Shown here: one piece after another, positions 8,764 to 15,555 of the stretch
Layout: every line of letters starts with the position of its first letter
Numbering within the stretch: position 1 is the stretch's first letter
Assembly: GCA_029781825.1 (NCBI GenBank)
Contig: JAKOVY010000034.1
Coordinates: 1-48,816 of the forward strand
Length of the DNA stretch: 48,816 nucleotides
Direction of reading: 5' to 3'
Origin: Bacillota bacterium
GTDB taxonomy: Bacteria; Bacillota; Syntrophomonadia; Syntrophomonadales; DTU052
Notes under the pieces: model-generated
The model's input: only the letters and a program-made list of their open reading frames with translations
The model's database searches: none
Told to the model about the DNA's origin: nothing
Made by a program: the position numbers and the translations under genes

Positions 8764-8779
8764 TGCAAATTCCGTGCCA
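8764..8779 (-). promoter_or_regulatory. sigma-54 (-24/-12) promoter
   Basis: Minus strand TGGCAC (8779-8774), 5 nt, TTGCA (8768-8764): an exact match to the sigma-54 consensus TGGCAC-N5-TTGCA. It is 48 nt upstream of the SDR start. The sigma-54 activator encoded at the end of the operon is the natural partner. Confidence 0.85.
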
Positions 8780-8820
8780 GGATGTAAAATGCTGGTCCAG
8801 CGGCATTTGCGCCAAATTCA

Positions 8821-10712
8821 ATCGAGTAGGAGGGGGCGGCTAACCCCCGTCCTCTCACACCACCGTACGTACCGTTCGGTATACGGCGGTTCACGCTGCG
8901 GAACGAAGTTGATCATAGCGCTCGGTTAAACTCTTAAGCCCTTTGTCGCGCCAAAAGGCGAGGCCGAGGGCTTTATTTACCTGTGGGGTATTTGACAGGC
9001 GCCAGTACCCTTTGCGTGACCCGCTGATTAGTGCCGCCCAGTCCGGAGGAATACCAAGTGCAACCAAGCGTCGCTTCCTGGTCTTGGGCCTCTTCCACTG
9101 TTTGAGGTAGCACATACGTAGTCTGCGGCGTATCCATTCATCAAGTGCCTGGATTTTACTTCGGGTATCGGCGAGTTGGAAGTATCCTATCCATCCCACC
9201 ATATAGGTGTTTAGAAGCCTAATCCTGTCTTCCATGGATTTGCCGTCGCTACGTCTGGTCAGTTGGCGGATTTTGTCCTTAAAACGCTTGATGGTCTCTG
9301 GCGCTAGCCTGATTCTTGGTTCCCTGTTGTGAGTAAAGGAGAATCCAAGAAACTTTCGCTTCCACGGGCGGTCAACAGCGCTTTTCTGCATGTTGACCTT
9401 GAGTTTTAACCTACCCTCCACAAATCTCTGAACGCTTGCCATTACCCGTTCTCCCGCTCTCCGGCTCTTTACGTAGATGTTGCAGTCATCAGCGTATCTT
9501 ACGTACTTGTGCCCGCGGCGCAGCAGCTCCCAGTCCAGTTCGTCCAGCATTATGTTTGCCAGTAGGGGGCTTAACGGCCCACCCTGCGGGGTGCCTTCTT
9601 CGGACCTTACCTTTACTCCGTTTATCATTATTCCGGCTTGAAGGCAGCGTCTAATCAGGCGTAGGATACGTTTGTCGAAGATTCTTCGGGCCAAACGTGA
9701 CATTAATATGTCGTGGTTGACTTTGTCGAAGAACTTCTCCAAGTCGATATCCACCACCCACCGGTTTCCTTCTTGGATGTATTGCTGGGCCATCTTTACG
9801 GCCATATGGGCTTTGCGTCCAGGCCGAAAGCCGTAGCTGAACGGGGAGAACGTTGGGTCGTAGTAGGGGCTCAGCACTTGTAGGAGGGCCTGTTGAATCA
9901 GGCGGTCAAGCACCGTCGGAATACCTAACAGCCGAACTCCACCGCCGGGTTTCGGGATTTCGACTCGACGTACGGGTTGGGGCTGGTAGGTTCCGTTAAG
10001 AAGTTCATCCTTAATCCGGGGCCAGTGTTCGACGAGAAATGGCCGCAGGTCTTTTGTGGTCATTCCGTCGATTCCCGGCGCTCCTTTGTTGGCCTCCACA
10101 CGGCGCAGGGCGGAGAGCATATTTGCTCTCTCTACCACCTGTTCCATCCAGGGCGTACGGTCTTCCTCGCGGGTCGTTCCTCTGGTTCGCGCCGGAGAGA
10201 AACTCGGCACTCCACCAGTCCCCGGCGGATTCACCGCTTCCTCCTGGTGGCAGCTCCCTTTCGGGATTTTCTGCTGTCGTTGCTTCTCTCGCGAGCTTGC
10301 CATTAGACTTCCCTCACAGTCGTGTTCGGCCCTTCCCTGCTCAAGACGTCTCTCATGCAGGTACTATGGCCTCTGCTGACTTCTGCCAGTTCAGCCGCAC
10401 ATTGCTGTACGGGTTACCAATTTAATTGGCGTGCCTGGCAGACCTCCCCGGGTAAGAGTACTGTCTTTCCCTCCATCTACCCGCCCCATTTACTCTTGGC
10501 AGCCTTTGGTAGCAAGGACTTCGCTTTGTTATGCAAGCTCATCCAACTGCCACTAGCCTCACCTGGGGTTCGTGGTCCTCGGGCCGGAGGTTTGCCGCCG
10601 GCTTCCTTCAGATTCCACCTCGCGGTGGACACCCTTGCCTTAAGCTAACGACTACTGCTACCTTCGTCATTCGGGACTTTCACCCTATAGACAGCACCCA
10701 TGCCGGGCGCAC
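8821..10712 (-). mobile_element. group II intron (class C type), complete
   Basis: Minus strand. The 5' end is GTGCGCCCGG at 10712, matching the GUGYG rule, followed by a structured region of about 400 nt before the encoded protein. Domain V is the 34-nt hairpin at 8859-8892 and domain VI follows to CTACTCGAT, with the 3' end at about 8821. The 5' exon is a perfect terminator hairpin (10718-10747) ending 5 nt before the intron, which is the hallmark target of class C introns. The length of about 1.9 kb and the RT without endonuclease domain also fit class C. The exact 3' boundary is uncertain by 1-2 nt. Confidence 0.88.
8891..10303 (-). CDS. ltrA: group II intron reverse transcriptase/maturase
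   Basis: 470 residues. RT blocks: APGIDGM (about 75-81), RWVVDIDLEKFFDKVNHD (181-198), GTPQGGPLSPLLANIML (237-253) and the catalytic YADD (270-273). The maturase (X/GIIM) domain follows (GWIGYFQLADTRSKIQALD, about 375-393). There is no HNH endonuclease, consistent with class C introns, which re-integrate without it. The stop overlaps the domain V hairpin by 2 nt. The protein would help splice the intron and copy it into new sites. A start at the Met at residue 53 is possible. Confidence 0.93.
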   Translation of the reverse strand: MASSREKQRQQKIPKGSCHQEEAVNPPGTGGVPSFSPARTRGTTREEDRTPWMEQVVERANMLSALRRVEANKGAPGIDGMTTKDLRPFLVEHWPRIKDELLNGTYQPQPVRRVEIPKPGGGVRLLGIPTVLDRLIQQALLQVLSPYYDPTFSPFSYGFRPGRKAHMAVKMAQQYIQEGNRWVVDIDLEKFFDKVNHDILMSRLARRIFDKRILRLIRRCLQAGIMINGVKVRSEEGTPQGGPLSPLLANIMLDELDWELLRRGHKYVRYADDCNIYVKSRRAGERVMASVQRFVEGRLKLKVNMQKSAVDRPWKRKFLGFSFTHNREPRIRLAPETIKRFKDKIRQLTRRSDGKSMEDRIRLLNTYMVGWIGYFQLADTRSKIQALDEWIRRRLRMCYLKQWKRPKTRKRRLVALGIPPDWAALISGSRKGYWRLSNTPQVNKALGLAFWRDKGLKSLTERYDQLRSAA

Positions 10713-10717
10713 ATAAG

Positions 10718-10747
10718 AACAGGGTGTCCCAAATGGGACACCCTGTT
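10718..10747 (-). terminator. terminator hairpin at the 5' exon of the intron
   Basis: AACAGGGTGTCCC (10718-10730) and GGGACACCCTGTT (10735-10747) form a perfect 13-bp stem with a 4-nt loop. It would end the alcohol-dehydrogenase transcript. The T-tract is cut short to CTTAT, where the intron begins. Confidence 0.75.
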
Positions 10748-10780
10748 GTCCGTCTTATGTCCCAAATGGGACACCCTGTT
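10725..10780. repeat. 23-bp direct repeat, period 33
   Basis: TGTCCCAAATGGGACACC plus CTGTT occurs at 10725-10747 and again at 10758-10780. The first copy is part of a full palindrome; in the second, the left arm is shortened to GTCCC preceded by CTTAT. It looks like a partial tandem duplication of the terminator. Confidence 0.75.
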
Positions 10781-10846
10781 TTCGCAAACCCGAGTTTGCG
10801 ACCGGCTCTCTGTACTCGCCGAGTCCAGTTCGGAGGTCAACAACGA

Positions 10847-11890
10847 TTAATCCGGAACAACCACTACCTTTATACAGTTATCCAGCCGGTCCCTAAAAAT
10901 CCGATATCCCTCCAGGATTCTGCTGAAGGGTACCTCGTGAGTGATAAGAGAAGTAAGGTCCAACTGCTTATGTTCTATAAGCTTCAGCAGCCGGTTCATC
11001 TCATGGAGCGAGGTATATCCGGATACTATCGTCAGGTTCTTGTAAAACACCTTCCCCATGGCCAATCTAATACTGAAGGGGGTCATGCCTATTGCCGATA
11101 TAATCCCGCCTTTAGCGGTGCATGTAAGGCAGTCGTCAACCGCGGCCTCAGCTCCCGAAGCTTCTATCGAAGCCTGAACTCCAACACCACCGGTTATCCT
11201 GCGAATCTCAGAACCGGCCCGGGTATGGCGGGCGTTAATGGTGTGGGTGGCTCCCAGGCGTTTTCCGGCTTCCAGACGATAGTCCTCCAAGTCAACCAGG
11301 ATAATTCGCGAGGGTGAAAACAAACGGGCACAGGCTACCGCGCACAGCCCTACCGGTCCGGCCCCGAAAATAGCCACATCATCTCCCGGCTGAATATTCC
11401 CGTTGATTACGCCGATATAACCGGTAGATAAGATGTCACCGACGAACAGGGCCTCCCGGTCGGAAACGGAATCGGGTATGTGGGCAACCGATGAATCGGC
11501 GAACGGAACCCGGACGTATTCCGCCTGTAAGCCGGGCAGATCACCCCGGGCTTTGCCCACGCCGAATTGGAGGTCCGCGGTGCAGGAATAAGTTCTCCCC
11601 GCCTTGCACTCGGGACAGGTCCCGCACCAAACCATGTAGGGTATTGCTACCCGGTCACCAGGTTTGAAGGATTTTACCCCCGTTCCAACGGCCTCAACCA
11701 CCCCCACTCCCTCATGGCCGATGATAAAATCGGGTTCCAGCGGTACTTCCCCGGTAATGAAGTGGATATCGCTGCCGCAGATTGATGCCGCGGTCATCCT
11801 GACGATGATGTCTCCCGGTTCCAAAATAACCGGCTTCTCTGTTTCCTCCAGCGATAGTCGAAGGTTCTCTCTTAAGAATAATGCTTTGAT
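10847..11890 (-). CDS. zinc-dependent alcohol dehydrogenase (MDR family)
   Basis: Zinc-type medium-chain dehydrogenase: SICGSDIH (catalytic Zn), GHEGVGVVEAVG, the structural-Zn cluster CGTCPECKAGRTYSC, and the Rossmann motif IFGAGPVGLCAV. Oxidises an alcohol or polyol with NAD(P)+. Homology to the usual N-terminus (KALFLRENLRLSLEETEKP) extends in frame up to 11888, but the codon where ATG is expected is ATC (11890-11888), 9 nt after AAGGAG. The nearest conventional start, TTG at 11824, would drop 22 residues of the first beta-strand. I annotate the family-length 347-residue form; the true start, or damage to it, is unresolved. Followed by a terminator and the group II intron. Confidence 0.8.
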   Translation of the reverse strand: MKALFLRENLRLSLEETEKPVILEPGDIIVRMTAASICGSDIHFITGEVPLEPDFIIGHEGVGVVEAVGTGVKSFKPGDRVAIPYMVWCGTCPECKAGRTYSCTADLQFGVGKARGDLPGLQAEYVRVPFADSSVAHIPDSVSDREALFVGDILSTGYIGVINGNIQPGDDVAIFGAGPVGLCAVACARLFSPSRIILVDLEDYRLEAGKRLGATHTINARHTRAGSEIRRITGGVGVQASIEASGAEAAVDDCLTCTAKGGIISAIGMTPFSIRLAMGKVFYKNLTIVSGYTSLHEMNRLLKLIEHKQLDLTSLITHEVPFSRILEGYRIFRDRLDNCIKVVVVPD

Positions 11891-12028
11891 AAGTCAACAC
11901 TCCTTGCTCCAACTGTTTTGGTTTTCCTGATGCTCCGCAATTTATCCTGGAAAAAGCCGGGTTATTAAGTAACAGCGCCTATGCTTGACCGGCGTAAATG
12001 CCGGTTACATAGTTAAAGGAGTTTTCCC

Positions 12029-12955
12029 CTAACAGATCAGCTGCAGCTTCCGCGGCAGCAGTTTAAATTCAGCATCCAGCACCCCGGGCTGCTCGCCGTC
12101 AACCTGCAGGAGCACCCTTTGTAACGAGGTGGCCCGTATGTGCTTGCCGTGCATTAGGTAAACCTTGGGATAACTCAGGTGGGTGCCCAGGTAGATCCGG
12201 TACAGGTTGGCCAAGATTTCAGGCTTGGACATGCCATCGACCACTACAATATCGAAATGACCGCTTTCCAGGCTGGCTTCAGGAGCAATCCGCATGCCCC
12301 CGCCAAAATACTGGCCGTTGGCAACCGCCACCACGGTGGCTTCTCCATGATAGCGGGTGACCCCGTCAATCTCCAATGTCAACTCGCGGTTGCGGTACTG
12401 GACCAGCGTTGCTATGGTTCCCCACAGAAAAGAGACCTTACCGCCAAAGACCTTGGTAGTCCTGTTGACCCGGTCAACCGTCTCCCCATCCATGCCCATG
12501 CCGGCAACGTTAATAAAATAGCGGGAAGCCTGCCTTCCCTCCCCATCCACATACCAGACCTGACCAATATCGATGGTTCTGGTCTGATTCCGAGCCAGGG
12601 TCCGGCATGCATGCCTGATATCCCTGGAGTAATTGATGGTCTTGATGAAGTCCCGCCCGGTACCGCTGGGTATCAACCCCAGGCGGGCCTCGGAATTGAC
12701 GGGGCGGGCGTCATCCGACTCAAAAAAACCGTTCAATACTTCATTCAGGGTACCATCTCCACCCACTGCAACAATGGTCAGGTAACCCTCCTGTAAAGCC
12801 TCACGAGTTAACTGAACCGCCTCTCCGGGCATTGATGTGAGCCGGGCATCGAATTTAAGCCCGGCATTCTTCAGCTCTTCAGCAATATGCGGCCAATTGC
12901 GCCCGGTCCTGCCATTGGCGGAAACCGGATTTACTATCACCATGCTTTTCTCCAA
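12029..12955 (-). CDS. diacylglycerol kinase-family lipid kinase (YegS/BmrU-like)
   Basis: 308 residues. N-terminal nucleotide-binding lobe with the GGDGT signature (65-69, in VAVGGDGTLNEVLNG), LIPSGTGRDF, then a beta-sandwich lobe ending with QVDGE. Phosphorylates diacylglycerol or a related lipid at the inner membrane face. The TTG start at 12955 is preferred to the ATG 12 nt later because GAGGAGG lies 8 nt upstream of the TTG. A decayed fragment of a related gene lies at 2879-2975. Stands about 100 nt downstream of the DUF1667 gene. A small inverted repeat (ACCGGC/GCCGGT, 11988-12005) follows the stop, without a T-run. Confidence 0.9.
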   Translation of the reverse strand: MEKSMVIVNPVSANGRTGRNWPHIAEELKNAGLKFDARLTSMPGEAVQLTREALQEGYLTIVAVGGDGTLNEVLNGFFESDDARPVNSEARLGLIPSGTGRDFIKTINYSRDIRHACRTLARNQTRTIDIGQVWYVDGEGRQASRYFINVAGMGMDGETVDRVNRTTKVFGGKVSFLWGTIATLVQYRNRELTLEIDGVTRYHGEATVVAVANGQYFGGGMRIAPEASLESGHFDIVVVDGMSKPEILANLYRIYLGTHLSYPKVYLMHGKHIRATSLQRVLLQVDGEQPGVLDAEFKLLPRKLQLIC

Positions 12956-13057
12956 TCCGCTGTCCTCCTCAATGAATACAAATTACATTACACAATCCGC
13001 CCGCTTCCGCCTCCGGAAAGAGACAATCCGACCGGCACGGAGCGCGCTGAAATCCGG

Positions 13058-13423
13058 CTAATGCAAATCCCGTGTCGCTACAACGTTCACCCCGGTTCCG
13101 GCCACATTCTCCAGCACGACTTCACCTCTACCAATCGGAGCTTTAACCTTGATCCTGCTGATCTCCCGCATACATTCAAGGATCATCGATTTGGGAATCT
13201 CCTCCAGGGTCTTTACCGGCAGCCTGGAGATTCTCGCCCCCTCAATCTCCACCGTAGTTGTCAGGGTTCGAGTCGGATTGATTAACTCCTTTTCGGCATA
13301 AGTAGGACCCAACTTGCAGTTATTGCCGGATATCTGTATAACCCGGCCATCCTCCACTGTAAGCTCGAGCACACAGCTCATGGGACAGAGGATACAGGTC
13401 AGGCTGGTATTTTCTTTGCTCAC
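13058..13423 (-). CDS. DUF1667 protein
   Basis: 121 residues. N-terminus CILCPMSC followed by ISGNNCKLG, four cysteines that look like a metal or Fe-S site; the later PVKTLEEIPKSMILE segment is typical of DUF1667. In many anaerobes it is the third member of a cluster with a GlpA-like dehydrogenase and a GlpB-like flavoprotein. Here it is coupled to the flavoprotein by a GTGA overlap (GTG start at 13423, upstream stop at 13420). Exact role unknown; probably a subunit or electron-transfer partner. Confidence 0.85.
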   Translation of the reverse strand: MSKENTSLTCILCPMSCVLELTVEDGRVIQISGNNCKLGPTYAEKELINPTRTLTTTVEIEGARISRLPVKTLEEIPKSMILECMREISRIKVKAPIGRGEVVLENVAGTGVNVVATRDLH

Positions 13424-14724
13424 CGCGCCGCCTCCCCCTCATCCACAAGCTCAACCAAAAAGTCCCCGGCTCCTGCCGCCTCCTTCAGCTTCTCAGGCGA
13501 AATGACGAGCCTTATCATCTCCGGGGGTTTTACCGCTCGCTCCCGGCGGCGGGCTATTATCCTATCCCCGCACTTGACCGTGATTCTTACATTGGTTCCG
13601 GCTTTCTCTACCCGCAAATAGAGGCTTAAGGGTTCAACAATCCTTGCGGGTGTTACCAGCTGTGGCACCACCAGTCTTATCCCCGGTCCGGCCATCACCC
13701 TGACCGGGTTTCGATCCGGAAGCTCTCCCTTTATATATCGCGCCGCACCTTGACCTGCGGTCTCCCCGGTATAGGTAACATAGTCCACCAGATCATATAC
13801 ATTGACCACATTGCCGCAGGCAAAAATCCCGGGGTTGCTGGTTTCCATCCATTCGTCCACCAGGGGCCCCCCGGTGACCGGGTCCATGGTGAGCCCGATT
13901 TTTTCCGACAGCTCGTTTTCAGGGATCAGCCCTACTGATAATACCACGGTATCGCAGGAAACGAAACGCTGACTGCCGGGAACGGGTTTACGGTGGGCGT
14001 CAACCCGGCTGACTGTCACCCCTTCAACCCGTTTTTTCCCATGGATCGCGGTGACGGTATGCTCCAGGTAAAGGGGTATTTCATAATCATGAAGGCACTG
14101 AACAACATTCCGGGTAAGGCCGCTGGGTTGGGGCAGGATCTCATAAACCCCCACCACCTCAACCCCTTCGAGTTTCAAGCGGCGGGCCATTATCAAACCG
14201 ATGTCCCCGCTGCCCAGGACAACCGCTCGTTCCCCCGGCAGATACCCATCTATGTTAACCAGACGCTGTACCGCTCCGGCAGTATAAACCCCGGCCGGGC
14301 GGGTTCCGGGGATCAGGATCTGAAAGCGGGTTTTTTCCCGGCAACCCATGGCCAGAATCACGGCTCGAGATTTGATCTTGAACATACCCTTGTTCGGGTT
14401 AACCGCGAGGATGGTACGGTCCTTACCTATCTCCAGGACCGTGGTGTTTAGAAAGCATTCCGCCCCGCTTTCTGCAACCAGGGCTTTGTAATGGTCAGCG
14501 TATTCGGGACCGGTCAGCCTCTCCCTCATGATAAAGGTTCCAAAGCCGTCATGAATACACTGCGGCAGTATACCGCCGAGGTCAAAGTCCCGTTCCAGGA
14601 TCAACACCCGTTCAGCCCCGGCTCGCTTTGCAGCTACGGCAGCCGCCATTCCTCCCGGTCCCCCGCCGATCACCGCAACGTCAGCCGGTATCATTTCCCC
14701 GGCCCTCATCGGGTCAGTCACCAA
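13420..14724 (-). CDS. FAD/NAD-dependent oxidoreductase
   Basis: 434 residues. FAD-binding GGGPGGMAAAVAAKRAG (about 19-35), FDLGGILPQCIHDGFG, a second Rossmann motif VLGSGDIGLIMARRLKLEG (NAD), and a FAD-closing motif GIFACGNVVNVYDLVDYV. This is the pattern of the NAD(P)/FAD oxidoreductases found beside DUF1667 and GlpA-like glycerol-3-phosphate dehydrogenase. No glpA-like gene is next to it here. The start is uncertain: TTG 14724, or the Mets at residues 6 (14709) and 11 (14694); the last is just upstream of the FAD strand and has GAGG-like bases before it. Confidence 0.85.
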   Translation of the reverse strand: MVTDPMRAGEMIPADVAVIGGGPGGMAAAVAAKRAGAERVLILERDFDLGGILPQCIHDGFGTFIMRERLTGPEYADHYKALVAESGAECFLNTTVLEIGKDRTILAVNPNKGMFKIKSRAVILAMGCREKTRFQILIPGTRPAGVYTAGAVQRLVNIDGYLPGERAVVLGSGDIGLIMARRLKLEGVEVVGVYEILPQPSGLTRNVVQCLHDYEIPLYLEHTVTAIHGKKRVEGVTVSRVDAHRKPVPGSQRFVSCDTVVLSVGLIPENELSEKIGLTMDPVTGGPLVDEWMETSNPGIFACGNVVNVYDLVDYVTYTGETAGQGAARYIKGELPDRNPVRVMAGPGIRLVVPQLVTPARIVEPLSLYLRVEKAGTNVRITVKCGDRIIARRRERAVKPPEMIRLVISPEKLKEAAGAGDFLVELVDEGEAAR

Positions 14725-14898
14725 CCATTCTTCGGCAGACGATGATTTCGCCTATAGCCGTTCATTTATTTGCGGCACCATCATTTTAAGTTTCCTGTAT
14801 CCGCTGAGAGTTTATGGCATTTTCCTGATTCAACATTCAACAGACCGAAACCAACTTCCTCTTTTGTTCTCTTGACCTGGCGTAACGACCGGCCCGGG

Positions 14899-14985
14899 CT
14901 AGGTCATGAGGTCTTCAAGATGCTTTTGGATCAAGTGCAGTTTCTTCAATTCGGTTTTAGACAAAGCTATATATTCCCCTCTCAT
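14899..14985 (-). pseudogene. remnant of an insertion-sequence transposase N-terminus
   Basis: A 28-codon minus-strand frame reads MRGEYIALSKTELKK then LHLIQKHLEDLMT and stops at TAG. It resembles the N-terminal helix of ISNCY-type transposases (SQKELKRLxVI pattern). The upstream bases (CTGAGATTATGTCCCC on the minus strand) resemble the ends of such elements. No continuation is found, so only a fragment remains. The rest of 14725-15056 has no other support for a gene. Confidence 0.35.
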
Positions 14986-15056
14986 GGGGACATAATCTCA
15001 GAACTGTTACAGGGTGACAATAACACAGAACTACAACAATTGATTTGGCGGTTAGG

Positions 15057-15086
15057 TTGACTTTTATGTCTAAGGTATCATATAAT
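15057..15086 (+). promoter_or_regulatory. promoter of the leuS T-box transcript
   Basis: TTGACT (15057-15062), 18-nt spacer, TATAAT (15081-15086). Transcription would start near 15093, just before the T-box leader. Confidence 0.75.
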
Positions 15087-15292
15087 GTGCAATGTCAATT
15101 AAAGATTGTGGTGAGGAACCGGAGTAGTAGGCTCGGCAATCCTTTAAGAGAGCTGCCGGTTGGTGAGAGGCAGCAGGTAGCGGGTCGAATCTCGCCGGGG
15201 AGCCGTGCCGGTGAAGGGAATGGGTTTTATCCCGGACAAGTCCAAATAGCCGGCACCGTTGATTACGTTATAATCTTAAGGGGGCAAAACAT

Positions 15293-15367
15293 GGGGCTGT
15301 GGCGCAGAGGGAGCGCGCTTCCTTGGCATGGAAGAGGCCGCGGGTTCGATTCCCGCCAGCTCCACCA
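15293..15367 (+). tRNA. tRNA-Ala (anticodon GGC)
   Basis: Complete cloverleaf with encoded CCA: acceptor GGGGCTG/CAGCTCC, D-arm GCGC/GCGC, anticodon stem CTTCC/GGAAG with loop TTGGCAT (anticodon GGC), T-arm GCGGG-TTCGATT-CCCGC, discriminator A and CCA (15365-15367). Position 3 G pairs with position 70 U, the G3-U70 identity element of alanine tRNAs. It lies inside the leuS T-box leader. A TATAAT at 15269-15274 could provide its own promoter, but no good -35 is seen. Confidence 0.93.
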
Positions 15368-15398
15368 GATATTTGCCAAGTAAGGTGGTACCGCGGGA

Positions 15399-15430
15399 GA
15401 CCTCTCGTCCTTTGGGATGGAGAGGTTTTT
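15399..15430 (+). terminator. T-box regulatory terminator
   Basis: ACCTCTCGTCC pairs with GGATGGAGAGGT (loop TTTG, one G-T pair and one bulged base), followed by TTTTTT to about 15430. The left arm lies directly after the T-box core and competes with antiterminator formation. Confidence 0.85.
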
Positions 15431-15555
15431 TGTTAACAGCATCTGCTTAATCAAATCTCACGCCAGTATGGCAACCGGGCTTAGCCGGGATTGCCGCTAT
15501 CCATATATCTCAGATCTCAGTGAAAAAACACAGTATTTTAATAAGGGGGATGGCT

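Larger units (their letters stand above)
15093..15430 (+). promoter_or_regulatory. T-box leader of leuS, interrupted by a tRNA gene
   Basis: Stem I elements (GAGTAGT-like bases near 15122, AAGAGAG near 15146-15152, and a lower stem through about 15205) precede the T-box core AAGGTGGTACCGCGG (15382-15396) and a terminator. The candidate specifier is CTC (Leu, 15191-15193) after GAAT, matching the downstream leuS. In normal T-boxes uncharged tRNA pairs with the specifier and, through its CCA end, with the TGG bulge to prevent termination. Here a full tRNA-Ala occupies the segment just before the antiterminator (15293-15367). Confidence 0.85.

Noticed and set aside
10056-10648. Plus-strand frames opposite the start of the intron and its RT gene
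   Set aside because: They lie within the structured ribozyme domains and the RT gene; composition is that of a shadow frame.
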